Part shown: piece after piece, positions 11,323 to 23,571 of the stretch | Position numbering within the stretch: position 1 is the first letter of the stretch | Layout: each line of letters opens with the position of its first letter | NCBI GenBank assembly: GCA_014529385.2 | Contig: CM043969.1 | Coordinates: 9,525,001 to 9,589,000, forward strand | Length of the DNA stretch: 64,000 nucleotides | From: Adiantum capillus-veneris | Lineage: Eukaryota; Streptophyta; Polypodiopsida; Polypodiales; Pteridaceae | Direction of reading: 5' to 3' | Translations under genes and position numbers: made by a program | Notes under the pieces: model-generated | What the model was told of the DNA's origin: nothing | The model's input: the letters and a program-made list of their open reading frames with translations, nothing else | Database searches by the model: none

Positions 11323-11546
11323 TGAAGTCGCGGAGCGGAGCGTGGGTCGACTCTCTCTCACACACACACACACACAGTGAGCTTACACAGTACACAGTAC
11401 GCAGAGAACTGTTAGAAGGGTTATCTCCCAATTTCTTTAGTATTCACAAAGAATATGTTTGTATATACAAAGAGTTAGAGGTAAGTGAGTTAGGCGGGCG
11501 GCTGGCCATATCCGCATAAGAGGCCACTTGGGCTTTAATCCCAACA
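11323..11546 (-). repeat. 5' LTR of the copia element
   Basis: 224 bp and 98.7% identical to 6010-6233 by direct comparison. It is followed by the AGAAT target duplication at 11547-11551. Confidence 0.95.
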
Positions 11547-12248
11547 AGAATAGTGGGCAGGGGTGCTCTTGAGACTGCATATGGAATAGGGGTTGGCATT
11601 CGGTGTGGAATACGGGTTGTCCTTGGGTCCCAGGATTGGTATGGCATTGCACCATGTGATGGCCCGAGGTTCATATGTGTGGCCCTAGGCCTAGTAGACA
11701 TGGGATATGACATGTTCATGCTAGCCGGTATCACTCCACTAGAATAAGGGCTTGGATACGGTGGTAGTGGAGCATAAGTTGTCAAAACAATTGGGGGAGT
11801 ACTAGCTACATGAGTACAAGGGGCCACCTATACATATGCTTGTTACACACTTGTAGGTAATGTTGTACACACTGTGCTACTAGGTAGCAATTATTTACTA
11901 ACAAATGAGGTCCATGGTGTAGTTTTTGCCATGCTCATCACGGGGGTAGGCATGGTAGCCATTGTTTCCTCAGAGGGAAAGATAAGCTAGATTTGGAAAG
12001 GTAAAACCATCACTTATGGACTGTACTGAGACCGCTACTGAAACAACATATGAAGGATCCATCGAGCTCACCGAGGGAGTCTCCATTTGTGATAAGGTTG
12101 GTTGCTGGGCCTTCCTCGTATCCTAGAATCACATGAGACCCATCAAAGGCATGTCAATCCCTCTATTCTGCCTCTCCAACTTGATAACCTTATAGATGAC
12201 ATCACAAACGCTTTGTTGTTGCTCATTTACATTGGTAGCACCCAATGT
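11547..12248 (-). pseudogene. gag upstream part of base gypsy element A2
   Basis: The minus strand encodes a proline/serine/methionine-rich stretch (from about 11827) ending in SRAPLPTIL at the copia site. It is clearly related to the same part of element A (20926-21618): both have THVA-TPPIV-T, SGVIPAS or ESIPAS, and NxGP-HG-PYQ-W-PR phrases. Further right it shares with A the block around 12050-12130 (GGATCCATCGAGCTCACCG on plus) and the 12165-12240 block. It stops where element A inserted, at the AATGT duplication 12244-12248, and resumes at 31858. Confidence 0.75.
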
Positions 12249-14280
<2,032 letters not shown>

Positions 14281-15309
14281 AGCAAGTCTAGGGATATTTA
14301 ACGGTCAAAAGACACTAGAGGTCAACTATTAATACCATGGGAAAGCTTCTCAATTATCTCTTGTCAATTAAGTTGTTTAATCACAAGAGCCAAGTATTTC
14401 ACGTCTGAGGACTGACTAGAGGCTATACCTAGAAAACCTTGTACTTAAGCTATGATAAAAGGAATTGCTCAAGAAATCATGACCTGACTTATTGCCTTTT
14501 CTTTGACCCCCAAAGTCTTTTCACATTGATTCAATTTTGATGTGTGTGCTTATTAAGTATGCCTTGGGTTTTTTTCTTTTCAAGGAAAAGCGCCCACATT
14601 GAGAACCTGTAGGGCTCTAATACCATAGGGGATACATGTGAGTGAAGTACCAAGTCAAGCTGGGATTTCTCTTTCAGCTTAAAATTTTACATTGTGGCAC
14701 TTCTAATTTTTTTTTTGTTTATTTTCAGCATTTTAATTTTGTAACTTTGGGGGGTCATATAACATTGTTACCCTCCCCAGGCTCATCACACTAGTAAACT
14801 CCCTTTATAATACTTAAGCTAAAGAACAATAGGGACTAAGCCCACTAGAAAGCCCTAGTAGATTGCACACAATGCTGCTTAAATTGGATTAAGAACCTAG
14901 AGTAACCATTGAGTATTAGGAAGGCATTCCCCATGGTATTAAGAGAAGATCTCTAACTCCTAACTTGATCAAACTTGCTTAGTCAGACTACTTGATTTTG
15001 AAACCTAGACAAGGAATTGGGACTAAAAATTATATAGAATCTAATGTTTAAGCTAAGCAAATGTGCGGAATATTGTGCTACCAATCACATTTAAAAAAGA
15101 CAAACATGGATGAAAAAACAAAGACAAGGGGCAATGCTAATGGTCAAGAAACACTTGTTTGTGTTGATAATCGCGCTTGATTTAAAGAGTGAACGAGAGA
15201 AAGATTCCATGAAGTTCCAAATCCCAAAAACAGCAACACGTTCCTGTACACACTAGGAAACACAAGGAATACCTCTAGGAGGCACATCAGTGGGAAGAGG
15301 CACCAACCC
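14281..15309. other. 3' untranslated region of element A
   Basis: AT-rich DNA between the duplicated LTR-junction block and the first open frame. No recognisable motif. Confidence 0.5.
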
Positions 15310-15837
15310 TTATTGAACACAATCAAACAACATAAGAAACCCTAACCTAATTATTGGCACTCCCCTGAGAGAGTCAAGGGAATAGGATATTGTAAAGATT
15401 GGGGGGAGGGACCCTAAGGCTAAACCCCTATCCTCATCATCGTCGAGAAAAACAAAGTCATCATCCGTGAGACCATATGTGCCATACTTGTAATCATGTA
15501 ACTCTTCCTCATCATTAGAGGCACAAATGTTCACTAAGCACATCATTAGACGTCTATAGTCATCTTGGTCAAGAGGGTAAGTTTGTGCAATCAGAGAGAC
15601 GTCCTCTACTAAGTATGGATTAGTCGTGATCAAGAGACGTATGAACCATTTTAACTCCTCAAAATTCCTCTCACACGCTAGCATATCTACCAAGTCCCAT
15701 TCACATACAAGTAGCGGGTAGACTATGTGAAACACTTGTGCAAAGTAAAGAGAGTACCTCTTACCCAAGGTAGGAGTGGATGACTCTATCGTACTAGCCA
15801 TATCTATACACATAGATAGATGATGGTTAGAGTGCAA
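15310..15837 (-). CDS. Uncharacterised acidic protein, 175 aa, in the 3' part of element A
   Basis: An open frame of 175 codons, unusually long for this decayed element. I do not recognise it. If translation starts at the second methionine the protein begins MASTIESSTPTLGKRYSLYF. It has hydrophobic and aromatic segments in the middle and an acidic run DDDFVFLDDDEDR near residue 125-137. It lies downstream of the integrase and the W-[VI]-P-K region, where Tat-lineage elements sometimes carry extra genes. Retention of an open frame may mean selection, a captured gene or chance. No signal peptide is apparent. Confidence 0.45.
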   Translation of the reverse strand: MHSNHHLSMCIDMASTIESSTPTLGKRYSLYFAQVFHIVYPLLVCEWDLVDMLACERNFEELKWFIRLLITTNPYLVEDVSLIAQTYPLDQDDYRRLMMCLVNICASNDEEELHDYKYGTYGLTDDDFVFLDDDEDRGLALGSLPPIFTISYSLDSLRGVPIIRLGFLMLFDCVQ

Positions 15838-16383
15838 ATATTATAAGGGTCGTGTCAAAAGGTCCTATCCTTGTGCATAATGTGTTTTTATCATTTTGGG
15901 TCATGTACTAGAACTCGTAGGTTTCTAGATTTTTGTTTGGTGGCTCTGGCTCTTTTACTTTTTTATTTTCGTTTCTGTGAGTATAAGGCTTTATATATAC
16001 ATTCCCTAAGATTGGGAGATTGAGAGGTCAGGGAGGAAGGTTGAGAGGGGAGTGAGTGAATGATGAATGTCAGCAAACACTCCCCCCTTCCTTGGGTAGA
16101 TCATACCTTTTGGAATGATGTCGTCACCTTTTGAAACCAATTGTTTCAAGTTGTCTTAGGTGAAGACTTTGAACAATAGTTTTTGACCGCCCCAAGCATT
16201 TCATCTAGTTGCAAGGGTGGTAAGGTACTCTCCCATGATTTTATTTGCAACGTTGTTGTAGGTGGTGAACTTACAACGGGAGCTGCAAACTCTTTCTTGT
16301 TTGTATGGATATGAACAATGGTAGGTGTCGGTTGTGTCAAAGCTTCTGTTTTCGTTTAAAAGCTACATGAAGAGCAAGAAGCT
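15838..16383 (-). other. Element A spacer with a threonine/proline-rich frame
   Basis: Mostly non-coding. A short minus frame (16146-16340, MTQPTPTIVHIHTNKKEF...) may be the tail of the accessory coding region upstream of it, but stops intervene. Confidence 0.35.
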
Positions 16384-17045
16384 TCATTCGTTTTTTCTAT
16401 GGTTGAGCTCAGCAAAACAAGCCTTTCTTACTTGGGAACCCATAATAGCTCTGGATTTGGTGTATAATGTTTCGTGATTTTTCCTTTCCCACGATCTTCC
16501 ATCGGCCTTGTAGTACAGGATTTGACTCACATGGGTCAGGTGACAGGTAAGAATACAACTTACGTTTTGGCACCCAAACTTGATCATTTCCTTGATAGTA
16601 GCCTTGGGCTTCCAATAGTCGTTTAGGAATCCAACGCAACGTTTTCTTACATTTTCGGGAGAGAGTGGGACGTTTCTTAAAAGGCTCCTATTTTTTAGCA
16701 TCAGCCATGGTCTCTAAAGAAGCTTTAGGGACCCACTTGTATGTTTTCTTCGCTATATTAGGATGCATCTTGTGTGTCTAAAGCTTTGTTTCAACTACAG
16801 AAGGTGAAGCTATAGAGATTTGGGCTATAGGGACATATGGTTCAACCTCCTAGACATGCAAGGTTTTGGGTTTTATTTCCTCAAGAGGCAATATCTCAGG
16901 GACTATGGCTTGAGTGACAGGGTTAAGAGGTTGTTTCTGCATTGTGACACTCCCTGTCCCCCAATCAATAGTGCATTTGGTCGCTATCATCCATGTGCAT
17001 TCTAGGTTTATTTGACCTTCCATAGTTCCAACAGGCATGACCAAA
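16384..17045 (-). pseudogene. Accessory region of element A with W-[VI]-P-K repeats
   Basis: Read on the minus strand, three motifs lie in one frame: TYKWVPKAS (codons at 16724-16735), LRWIPKRLL (16622-16633) and QVWVPKRKL (16565-16576, preceded by GYYQGND). They are spaced 34 and 19 residues apart. A stop lies between the first two. Upstream, still downstream of the integrase, is a frame with TIDWGTGSVTMQKQPL. The third motif closely resembles YYGGNRQIWVPK in element E (44536). I know no named family for this. It looks like a shared accessory protein of two retrotransposon families, now decayed here. Confidence 0.55.
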
Positions 17046-17228
17046 AAGTCTTAAGCTACGTCCCCATTGTCATAACTTACAGAAGTGTATCAAATACCAA
17101 AAATCGTAGTTTTTTTCTTATTGACACCCTTGACTTGGATAGTACTCTCAGATAGAGATGGCTTTCCCAGCTAACACCACACTCCATATGACAAGAGATT
17201 ATATTTAGCACCCATGTCTAACAAGGCG
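17046..17228 (-). pseudogene. Second retropepsin-like motif of element A, after integrase
   Basis: The minus strand at 17189-17218 encodes DMGAKYNLLS preceded by ALL, which fits a retropepsin active-site loop (hydrophobic-hydrophobic-D-[TSM]-G-A). A stop follows within ten residues. Element A has its ordinary protease (DGGA) 3 kb upstream near 20200, so this is a second protease-like domain in an unusual place, after the integrase C-terminus. Element E has the counterpart LLDKEAKYNMI (39196). It could instead be a chance resemblance, but the shared AKYN favours homology. Confidence 0.45.
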
Positions 17229-18030
17229 TTATAATAGCACTTTCCCATAGGTGCTATTTAGTTCAATAGGGTATCTTAGAGGTGTGTCAAAGTCCAACCA
17301 ATTATCCTTTGTTTCAACGTGGAATGCATGTGTAACTCCCAGGTTGGCCTCTCGTTGGTGTCTTATATGTTGTTGTCGCTCCTTAGCCTCAGCTTGAGCT
17401 TGTATCTTCTTCAACTCGGCTTGTTCCTTGGCTGTCTTTTTTTTATGGATGGCGCATAGCTCCTCTTGGCTTAAAGGATCATAGTATCTTTTAAATTTTC
17501 TCCCATTGAGGAATTCAATGGTTTCAACTCCATCAAGAGTGTCCACACGAATGGTACCTTCTGGGGTGATTTCACATACTCTATATGGTCCTTGTCCTGC
17601 ATATTTCAACTTTTTCTTCTTGTTTTGCACTCCATACATAAGGACTTTATAACCAACATTGATATCTTTGTTCTTTAGATGACAGTCAAACCATTTCTTC
17701 CTCCTATCTTTCTCCAAAATGGCGTTTTGCACAGCCAACTTCCTTTCTTCATCTAACCTCTCAAGGATGTATAAATGCTCAAATAAAGGGTTATCGTCCC
17801 AACCTTCTTGTGAAGCTACGCATAGACTAGGAATTACAAACCCCCATGGCATAACTGCTTCTTGGCCATATACCATTTTTGAATGGTGTACAATCAATAG
17901 CCACTTTCTAAGAAGTACGATAAGCCCATAGAGCTAAAGTCAGCTTCAAATCCCAATCTGTGTGAGGAGCTTCCACCGTTTTGGTCAAGATAGAGATTAA
18001 GGTATTTCCTTTATCGCAAGCGGTGGCAAT
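17229..18030 (-). pseudogene. Integrase C-terminal part of element A
   Basis: The minus strand begins after a deletion with HTDWDLKLTLALWAYRTS (about 17915-17970), the end of a gypsy integrase core. The C-terminal region MVYGQEAVMPW follows, then the long basic helix DEERKLAVQNAILEKDRRKKWFD and the GPY/F-type module QGPYRVCEITPEG. The last part is a glutamine/lysine-rich coiled stretch (KTAKEQAELKKIQAQAEAK). The zinc site and the three catalytic acidic residues are absent. One stop splits the start, so this is dead. Confidence 0.8.
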
Positions 18031-18040
18031 TCAGCAATGG

Positions 18041-19111
18041 CTATAATTTTCCCTCATCTATGGAAATCCCATTTTTGGACACTATATGCCCTAAAATGAC
18101 TCCATGTTTAACCCAAATTTGGCATTTGAAAGGGTTTAAGGAGATGCGATACAATCTGCACTTCTCAAACACTCTTCCTAAACATGATAGATAATCTTTC
18201 CAAGAGGAATAAACACAAAGGTCATCTAAGAAAGCTTCACAAAACTCCCTCAAATATTCTTTAAAAGCAATGTTTATTAATCTTTGAGAGGTAGCAAGGG
18301 CATTGGTTAAGCCAAAAGCCATAACACAAAATGCGAACACTCCAAATTTGGTTATAAAGGCAATTTTAGCTTGGTCCTCTAGCGCAATTTTAATTTGATG
18401 TAGCCAGAGTACCCATTTGAAAAGCTATAAGCTTCCTTCCTTGCAACTCTTTCAAGCACATGTTCTGAATACGGCAAGGGGTAATGGTCCGTCCTAGTGG
18501 CCGCATTGACCTTCTTGAGATCCACGCACACTCTGAGTTTCCCATTCTTTTTTGGCACAATCACTATTGGAGACACGCATTCTAAGTGCTCAATAGGGTA
18601 TATGAATCCGCATTTCACAATCTTTTCAATCTCTTCTTGAACGTCTTTGTGTACTTAGGATTCATTGGTAGGGTCGTTGCTGAACTGGTTTAGCCATGCT
18701 ATTCATGGGGATTGTGTATTGCACCAAGGAAGGTGTAACACCTTTCATATCATGATATGTCCAAGAAAATATATCCTTGAATTCCTTGAGAAGTTCTTTG
18801 AGTACATACTCCTCAGTCTCTGTCAGATCTTGAGCAATGAAAACAAGGTTGGACTCTTCTCCTGGGTCTGCTAACTCTATTTCCTTAACTATCACTGGAC
18901 CATCATAGACTCCATTGCTTCCATCGATAGGTTTTCTTTGAGCCTTTATATACACAACCTTACGCTCCTCCGTGGTGTAGGATTTGAAATGATCGGGTGC
19001 AGGGTGTAAGTCTGTGGGGTCTTGTTGTTCTGTGGACTGTGATTTCAATTCCGCTTCCTTTTGTTGTTGAGCTAGCTCTTGATTTTGTCGTCTCCTTATG
19101 GTACGGCTCAA
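18041..19111 (-). pseudogene. Reverse transcriptase of element A
   Basis: Three minus frames form a Ty3/gypsy reverse transcriptase. 18662-19111 covers the entry region (KELLKEFKDIFSWTYHDM). 18379-18618 has the CVSPIVIVPKKNGKLRVCVD and LKKVNAATRTDHYPLP motifs. 18041-18340 has FGLTNALAT and the catalytic FLDDLCVYS (Y-x-D-D replaced by FLDD), then LNPFKCQIW. Stops and a shift separate them. Downstream the thumb, RNase H and integrase core are missing: the frame jumps from ISIDEGK to integrase end sequence near 18035. Confidence 0.85.
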
Positions 19112-19120
19112 CTTTGGCTT

Positions 19121-19795
19121 CTACGTAGCCTCTAATTGTGCGATGTCAATGGTTTGTGGACTACACCACATAACACTTTGAAAGTACTCACCACAATTAT
19201 CTACCAGCTTCCGATGAGCATCACATGCCCCTATATAATTAAGCCATTCTGCGGTAGATTTCTTTTCATTTATTTTAGCACGCACATTTGCTTGATATCG
19301 TTGCCTCTTATATCTCTTACTCTTCTTGTCTAATTTTTTATTACGGTTGATCTCTAGTGAAGAGTCACTAGATGAATTGCTACTTGTGTCTTCTGCTCTC
19401 CTGGATAGGTTGTTATCTAGGATACCACTGAGCCCTAAGTGGTTTGTCCCCACATTTGCATTAAGATTTAACTCCGATTCTTCGTCCTCAGATTCAATTT
19501 CAACTGTTGATTTTGACTCTGAATCGTGTCGGCTATAGTCTCGTGAGACGCTACTGGTTCCAATGTCAGTCAATCCTTCATCTTGTAGGTCAACAAAAGC
19601 TATATGCATTGCTTCTATCATATTTAAAGGCACGAGTGGTGGCATTTCATCCCCCTCAAGTGTTACCCAGGTCATCCCCCTATTTCCCCAAGTGTCTATA
19701 TTTGCTGCTAGGTGGACCCAATCCACATTGTCAGACTTAGTCATCCCAAGTAGAACATCCATATAAGGAGAATCTTTCCCAACATCACTGTCCAT
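19121..19795 (-). pseudogene. Protease-RT linker region of element A
   Basis: A 224-codon open frame, acidic and serine-rich in the middle (DTSSNSSSDSSLEI), then lysine/arginine-rich (KKLDKKSKRYKRQRY). It lies between the protease and reverse transcriptase in the same direction, so it is most likely the polyprotein spacer. I recognise no enzyme domain. Confidence 0.6.
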
Positions 19796-19957
19796 TTAAC
19801 ATGTGTAAAAATATTGCAATGGGGCCCAGTGAACTGTTGTGTCAGATATATGATCAATTATAAATCTGTTTCCTAGAGGATGCACTCCACCAGTTATAAG
19901 ATCCACTCGAATGTCAGAATCTTGGAACTGCAAGTAGACATGGTTTTTAGACCAGTC

Positions 19958-20235
19958 CTACACCATTTTTGCTTCCCTCATGAAAGGACTTCCTAAGATC
20001 ATCTCAGATGTCATAGTGTGGTTGGAGAAATCCATAACAATGAAGGTATTTCTTATTTTGTGTCCAAAGACCTTGAACTTGAGATCTTCTAGCATCCCAA
20101 TAGGTTTAACAATAGACCCATTGGCCATCTTTACTACTATGGTTGTGGTCCCAAGGTGAGGTCTTCCCATAGTTTCCCATCAATTTTTAGTCACAATGCT
20201 AACCTCAGCGCCACCATCAAGGATTCCCTTCACAG
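19958..20235 (-). pseudogene. Aspartic protease of element A
   Basis: The minus strand encodes the retropepsin loop GILDGGAEVSIVT near 20190-20225, with DGG in place of DTG/DSG as in element B. After one stop comes the body (TTTIVVKMANGSIVKPIG ... MILGSPFMREAKMV), with the ILG-x-P flap-side motif. The matching part of B is GKSLFSVKMANSSRVKCLG and VILGRPWL. One in-frame stop kills it. Confidence 0.75.
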
Positions 20236-20805
20236 TTAATCCCTTGGTGTGGTTGTATTGGATTCATCACCCCCAAAGTATTGTCCCAACTTGTTAATAG
20301 GTATTTCTACAACAGAGTTCTCATCTATGTTGGGTTGTGGATCTAAGTATTCCTCCTCTATTGGCATCTCCCTAGCTCCATCCATCTGTGAAAATTGTGG
20401 TAGCCTGACTTTCAGTTCTCCATTCAGGAAAGCTTGAAGAGCTAAGAATAGCTCGGGGTCTCCATATCGTTTGGACATGATGGTGGTTCTAACTTCTAAA
20501 GCCAAGAAATCCATCACTTTGGCAATGTTTAACAGCACCTTTTGGGCTTCATTCCCTTGACGTGGGGAAGATGGAATATCCATTTCTTTGATAGGTAGTC
20601 TCTCTGTAAACATGCTTTCCAACAAGAAGTAAGTACGCTCACTTTCCCATGACTTAAAGTCACTTTCCTCTTGGATGACACTAGGTATGGCTAGTGGTCT
20701 ATGGACTTTGTGAGATTGTTGTTGTGTAGGGAACACTGTGTTAGTAATGTGGATGTGCTTAGGTGATGGCTCTAGATCCATTTGGGTCTCCTCTACCAAA
20801 CCCAC
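20236..20805 (-). pseudogene. gag-protease spacer of element A
   Basis: A 189-codon frame immediately upstream of the protease and downstream of the CCHC knuckle. It has an MFTERLPIKEMDIP stretch and a leucine-rich helical region (AKVMDFLALEVRTTIM, ELFLALQAFLNGELK), then an acidic tail. No named domain recognised. It reads in the same direction as the flanking retroviral-type domains. Confidence 0.55.
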
Positions 20806-20925
20806 TAATTGCTTGACTCGCTCAATCTCCTTTGTAGGGCTTGGGTAAGTTCACATCTTCTTCTTTGGTTCTGGCCATTGTGACTCATGAAAATCTTTGT
20901 TGTTTGTTTCTTTTCTAATGGTCTT

Positions 20926-21618
20926 TTAAGTCTCCTTGGATTTACCTAAATTGGAATCCTCTTCAATGTCGTTCATATATACGAGGTTGTCACCAGTCCC
21001 TATGTTGGTCTTTGAACTGGGGTCTGATTTCGTTGCTTTTTGCAATCTCTTCTTTCGTGTCTTTTTCAGAGATTGAGAAATTGATTCCGTGTCTCTTTCT
21101 TCAAGAATATAATTTTGTTTTTGGAGCATCGATCGTGTGAGTACATTTACTGGTACCACATGTGTACTTTGTGATGGCTCCTCGATAAGCTCAATCAAAT
21201 TCAATGACGTTATCTTTGGTGCATTTGGATTATTCGGACATTGGGCAATAAAATGATTTATGCCACATCGATTACACATGAGTATCGGCATTGTAGACAT
21301 GGGTAAAGGCACTCTAGAGACTACATGTGGAGTAGGTATTGGCATTGGGCTTGGTGCATAGAAAGCCCTTGGGTTCCAAGTTTGGTACGGTGTTGTGCCA
21401 TGCGGTGGCCCAAAGTTCATCTATGTGGCCCTAGGCATAGCAGACATCGGATGTGTCATGCTAATGCTAGCCGGTATGGACTCTTTGAAATAAGAGCTCG
21501 AGTGTTGTGGTTGTGGAGAATACATTGTTGAAACAATGGGAGGGGTAGGAGCTACATGAGTACGAGGACCCATACGTGTATACGATTGGTACACACTTGT
21601 AGGTACTATTACAGGCAT
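20926..21618 (-). pseudogene. gag of element A: proline-rich region and CCHC knuckle
   Basis: Two frames separated by one stop at about 21421. The first (21421-21618) is proline/serine/tyrosine-rich. The second has the nucleocapsid knuckle CNRCGINHFIAQC (C-x2-C-x3-H-x4-C) and then a basic region KKTRKKRLQKATKSD. The capsid-type helical domain seen in A2 (5149-6009) between these parts is not present here, so it was lost or lay elsewhere. The leader to the right is shared with A2. Confidence 0.75.
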
Positions 21619-21790
21619 TAAGCTACCATGTAGCGTGCTTTACTAACAAATGAGGTCCATGGTGTGTTTCTTGGCATGCCCATCATTGGGGTAGGCATGG
21701 TAGCCGTGGGTGTCATCAAGGGAAAGATGAGCTAGAATTGGAAAGAAAAAGCTATCACTTGTGGGCTCAGATTGCACTCAGACCCCTGGT

Positions 21791-22026
21791 GAAACAACAT
21801 ATGGAGGATCCATCGGACTTATCGAGGGAGTCTCCATTTGCGATAAGGTTGGTTGTTTAGCCTTCCCTGTATCCAAGAATCTCATGAGATGCGGTTAAGG
21901 CATGAGATCCAAGAAACAACATATGGAGGATCCATCGGACTTATCGAGGGAGTCTCCATTTGCGATAAGGTTGGTTGTTTAGCCTTCCCTGTATCCAAGA
22001 ATCTCATGAGATACGGTTAAGGCATG
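21791..22026. repeat. Tandem duplication, period 122 bp
   Basis: 21791-21904 is repeated almost exactly at 21913-22026 (GAAACAACATATGGAGGATC... through ...CGGTTAAGGCATG). It is private to element A; A2 has one copy (near 12030-12150). Probably replication slippage or unequal exchange. Confidence 0.9.
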
Positions 22027-22450
22027 TGGATCCCCTTGTTCTGTCTCTCTAGCTCAATAACCCTATGGATGACCTCATAAACTCTTTGTTGTTGATCCTC
22101 TACACTAGTAGCAACTATTGCGGATTGTAGGACATCTAACCAACCCACCTGATAGGTGTGACCTGTGTATAGGTCGGTTAGAGTTTCCGTTTGTATTTTG
22201 TACTCCCAGTGCTGATTTAGGAACGCTCCGTCTAGGATTGAGGTGCTAGGGGTATCCCTTGAACTAGATGCAATGTGGCTCTCTATGGGTTGGCTCTCTT
22301 AGTGGTCGCTAATTCAGGAGCACTTGTTTGCTCGCTTGGCATGGATGTTGACATAGGGGCTTTTTCTTTTAACTCTCTCTTTTGCTCTACCTACTTAAGC
22401 TCTCGATTTCCTTTTCCCTACATAGGGTGCAGTGAATGGAGTATTCACGT
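22027..22450 (-). pseudogene. gag leader of element A, left of the B insertion
   Basis: Shared closely with A2 at 12160-12248 and 54424-54720, including the phrase REKEIESL on the minus strand. It ends at the ACGT duplication 22447-22450 where element B begins. The open frame continues across B in the same frame to 29743-30075. Confidence 0.7.
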
Positions 22451-23480
22451 TGTGACATGTTTTTACGGAATGATGCAAGCCACCCCAAAGACTTTGGAAA
22501 GGTTTTTTTAATGCTTTTGGGTCCCTTATATGTAAATAAATCATGCTTGTACAAAGTGTACAAAGGCGGTGTGTGCCAGTTGTCTCTATGCATGCGGACC
22601 AGTTGTGCGGGGTGCATAGTTTTGTTGTTTTTGTACATAGACGTGTTGAGACTTGAAAGAGTCACTTAGTACTTGAAAAATATGAACAAAAACTGAGTTT
22701 TTATCAGCTTGAGGTCGTGAGTGAGTGGGGGATTTGACAGAGGAAGATCTAGCATCAAGAAGCCCTGATTGCTGCGAGGGATAGAGGCGTTTGGGAGTAG
22801 AGTAGTCTGTCTTGCTAGTCGAGGGCCCGATGTGGTGATTTGAGAGTGTGTCTCTCCTCAATGGCCTGATGAAAGTGGGTGCTTAGCTCTTCATATTGAC
22901 CTCTCTTCATCTTGTTTTGAGGTATGGTGGCTATGGTGTGTGCAACTCCTTGTGGTGCAGATAGTCGAGGGTAAATTATGTGCTGCAATGCCTTGCTTGT
23001 ACATATATCAAAGGGCAAGGTTTCCCCCAAGTTTTCCATCACCTTTCTTGATTTTTTTTGCTGAACTTTTTGGATTTTCAAATTAAGCTTGATTTGAGTG
23101 GGTTTTGGTCAAGCTATGTGTATATATGGGAGCGCCTATGGAAGCCCTACTAGCACATGGAAGGGCGTTTGAAAAGAAGTGAAGCTCTTTGAGTTATGGT
23201 CAAAAGTGCAGAGATTTCCATGGTTTTTTTCTCACTTTTTTCCTTGATTTTATTGCTTCCTTGGTGTCTTTGAGTGCAATGGAGTGTAGTGGGAGTTGTA
23301 GCGGTGTAGAGGGAAGCTAGTCGGAGCTAGTCGAGGCTAGTCGAGGTTGAGTGTGTGTGAAATTGAGAAAATTAGTGAGAGAAGATCAGCCCATATTATC
23401 TCGAGAGAGCTATACTCTTCATCCTCTTTTCTTGGTGTTGGTTTGAGGTGTTGTAGAGACCAGCCCCCCAATCCTTCACA
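22451..23480 (+). repeat. 5' LTR of element B
   Basis: 1030 bp, TGTGACATG to CCTTCACA. The last 100 bp hold short repeats of a GAGCTAGTCG-like phrase. It is followed by TAAACTGGTGCCCCCACGG, the probable primer binding site; TGGTGCC suggests a tRNA primer other than initiator Met. Confidence 0.93.
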
Positions 23481-23571
23481 TAAACTGGTGCCCCCACGGA
23501 GGAGAAGAGAATCCTTCTAACAGGGTTTTGATCTACAGATTGGCATCCATTTGAAGATCAAATCAAGGCCT

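Larger units (their letters stand above)
6010..11546 (-). mobile_element. Ty1/copia LTR retrotransposon, nearly intact
   Basis: A 5.5-kb element with two 224-bp LTRs, a 5-bp target duplication AGAAT (6005-6009 and 11547-11551), an initiator-Met-type primer site and a polypurine tract. It encodes gag, protease, integrase, reverse transcriptase and RNase H in copia order. I count three substitutions between the LTRs (about 1.3%), so it inserted recently compared with its surroundings. The only obvious lesion is a frameshift in integrase near 8592. It lies inside the gag region of element A2. Confidence 0.95.

Noticed and set aside
22586..23081. Minus frames of about 90 codons in the B LTR, present also at 28899-29343
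   Set aside because: They recur because the LTR recurs, contain no known domain and lie opposite to transcription of B.
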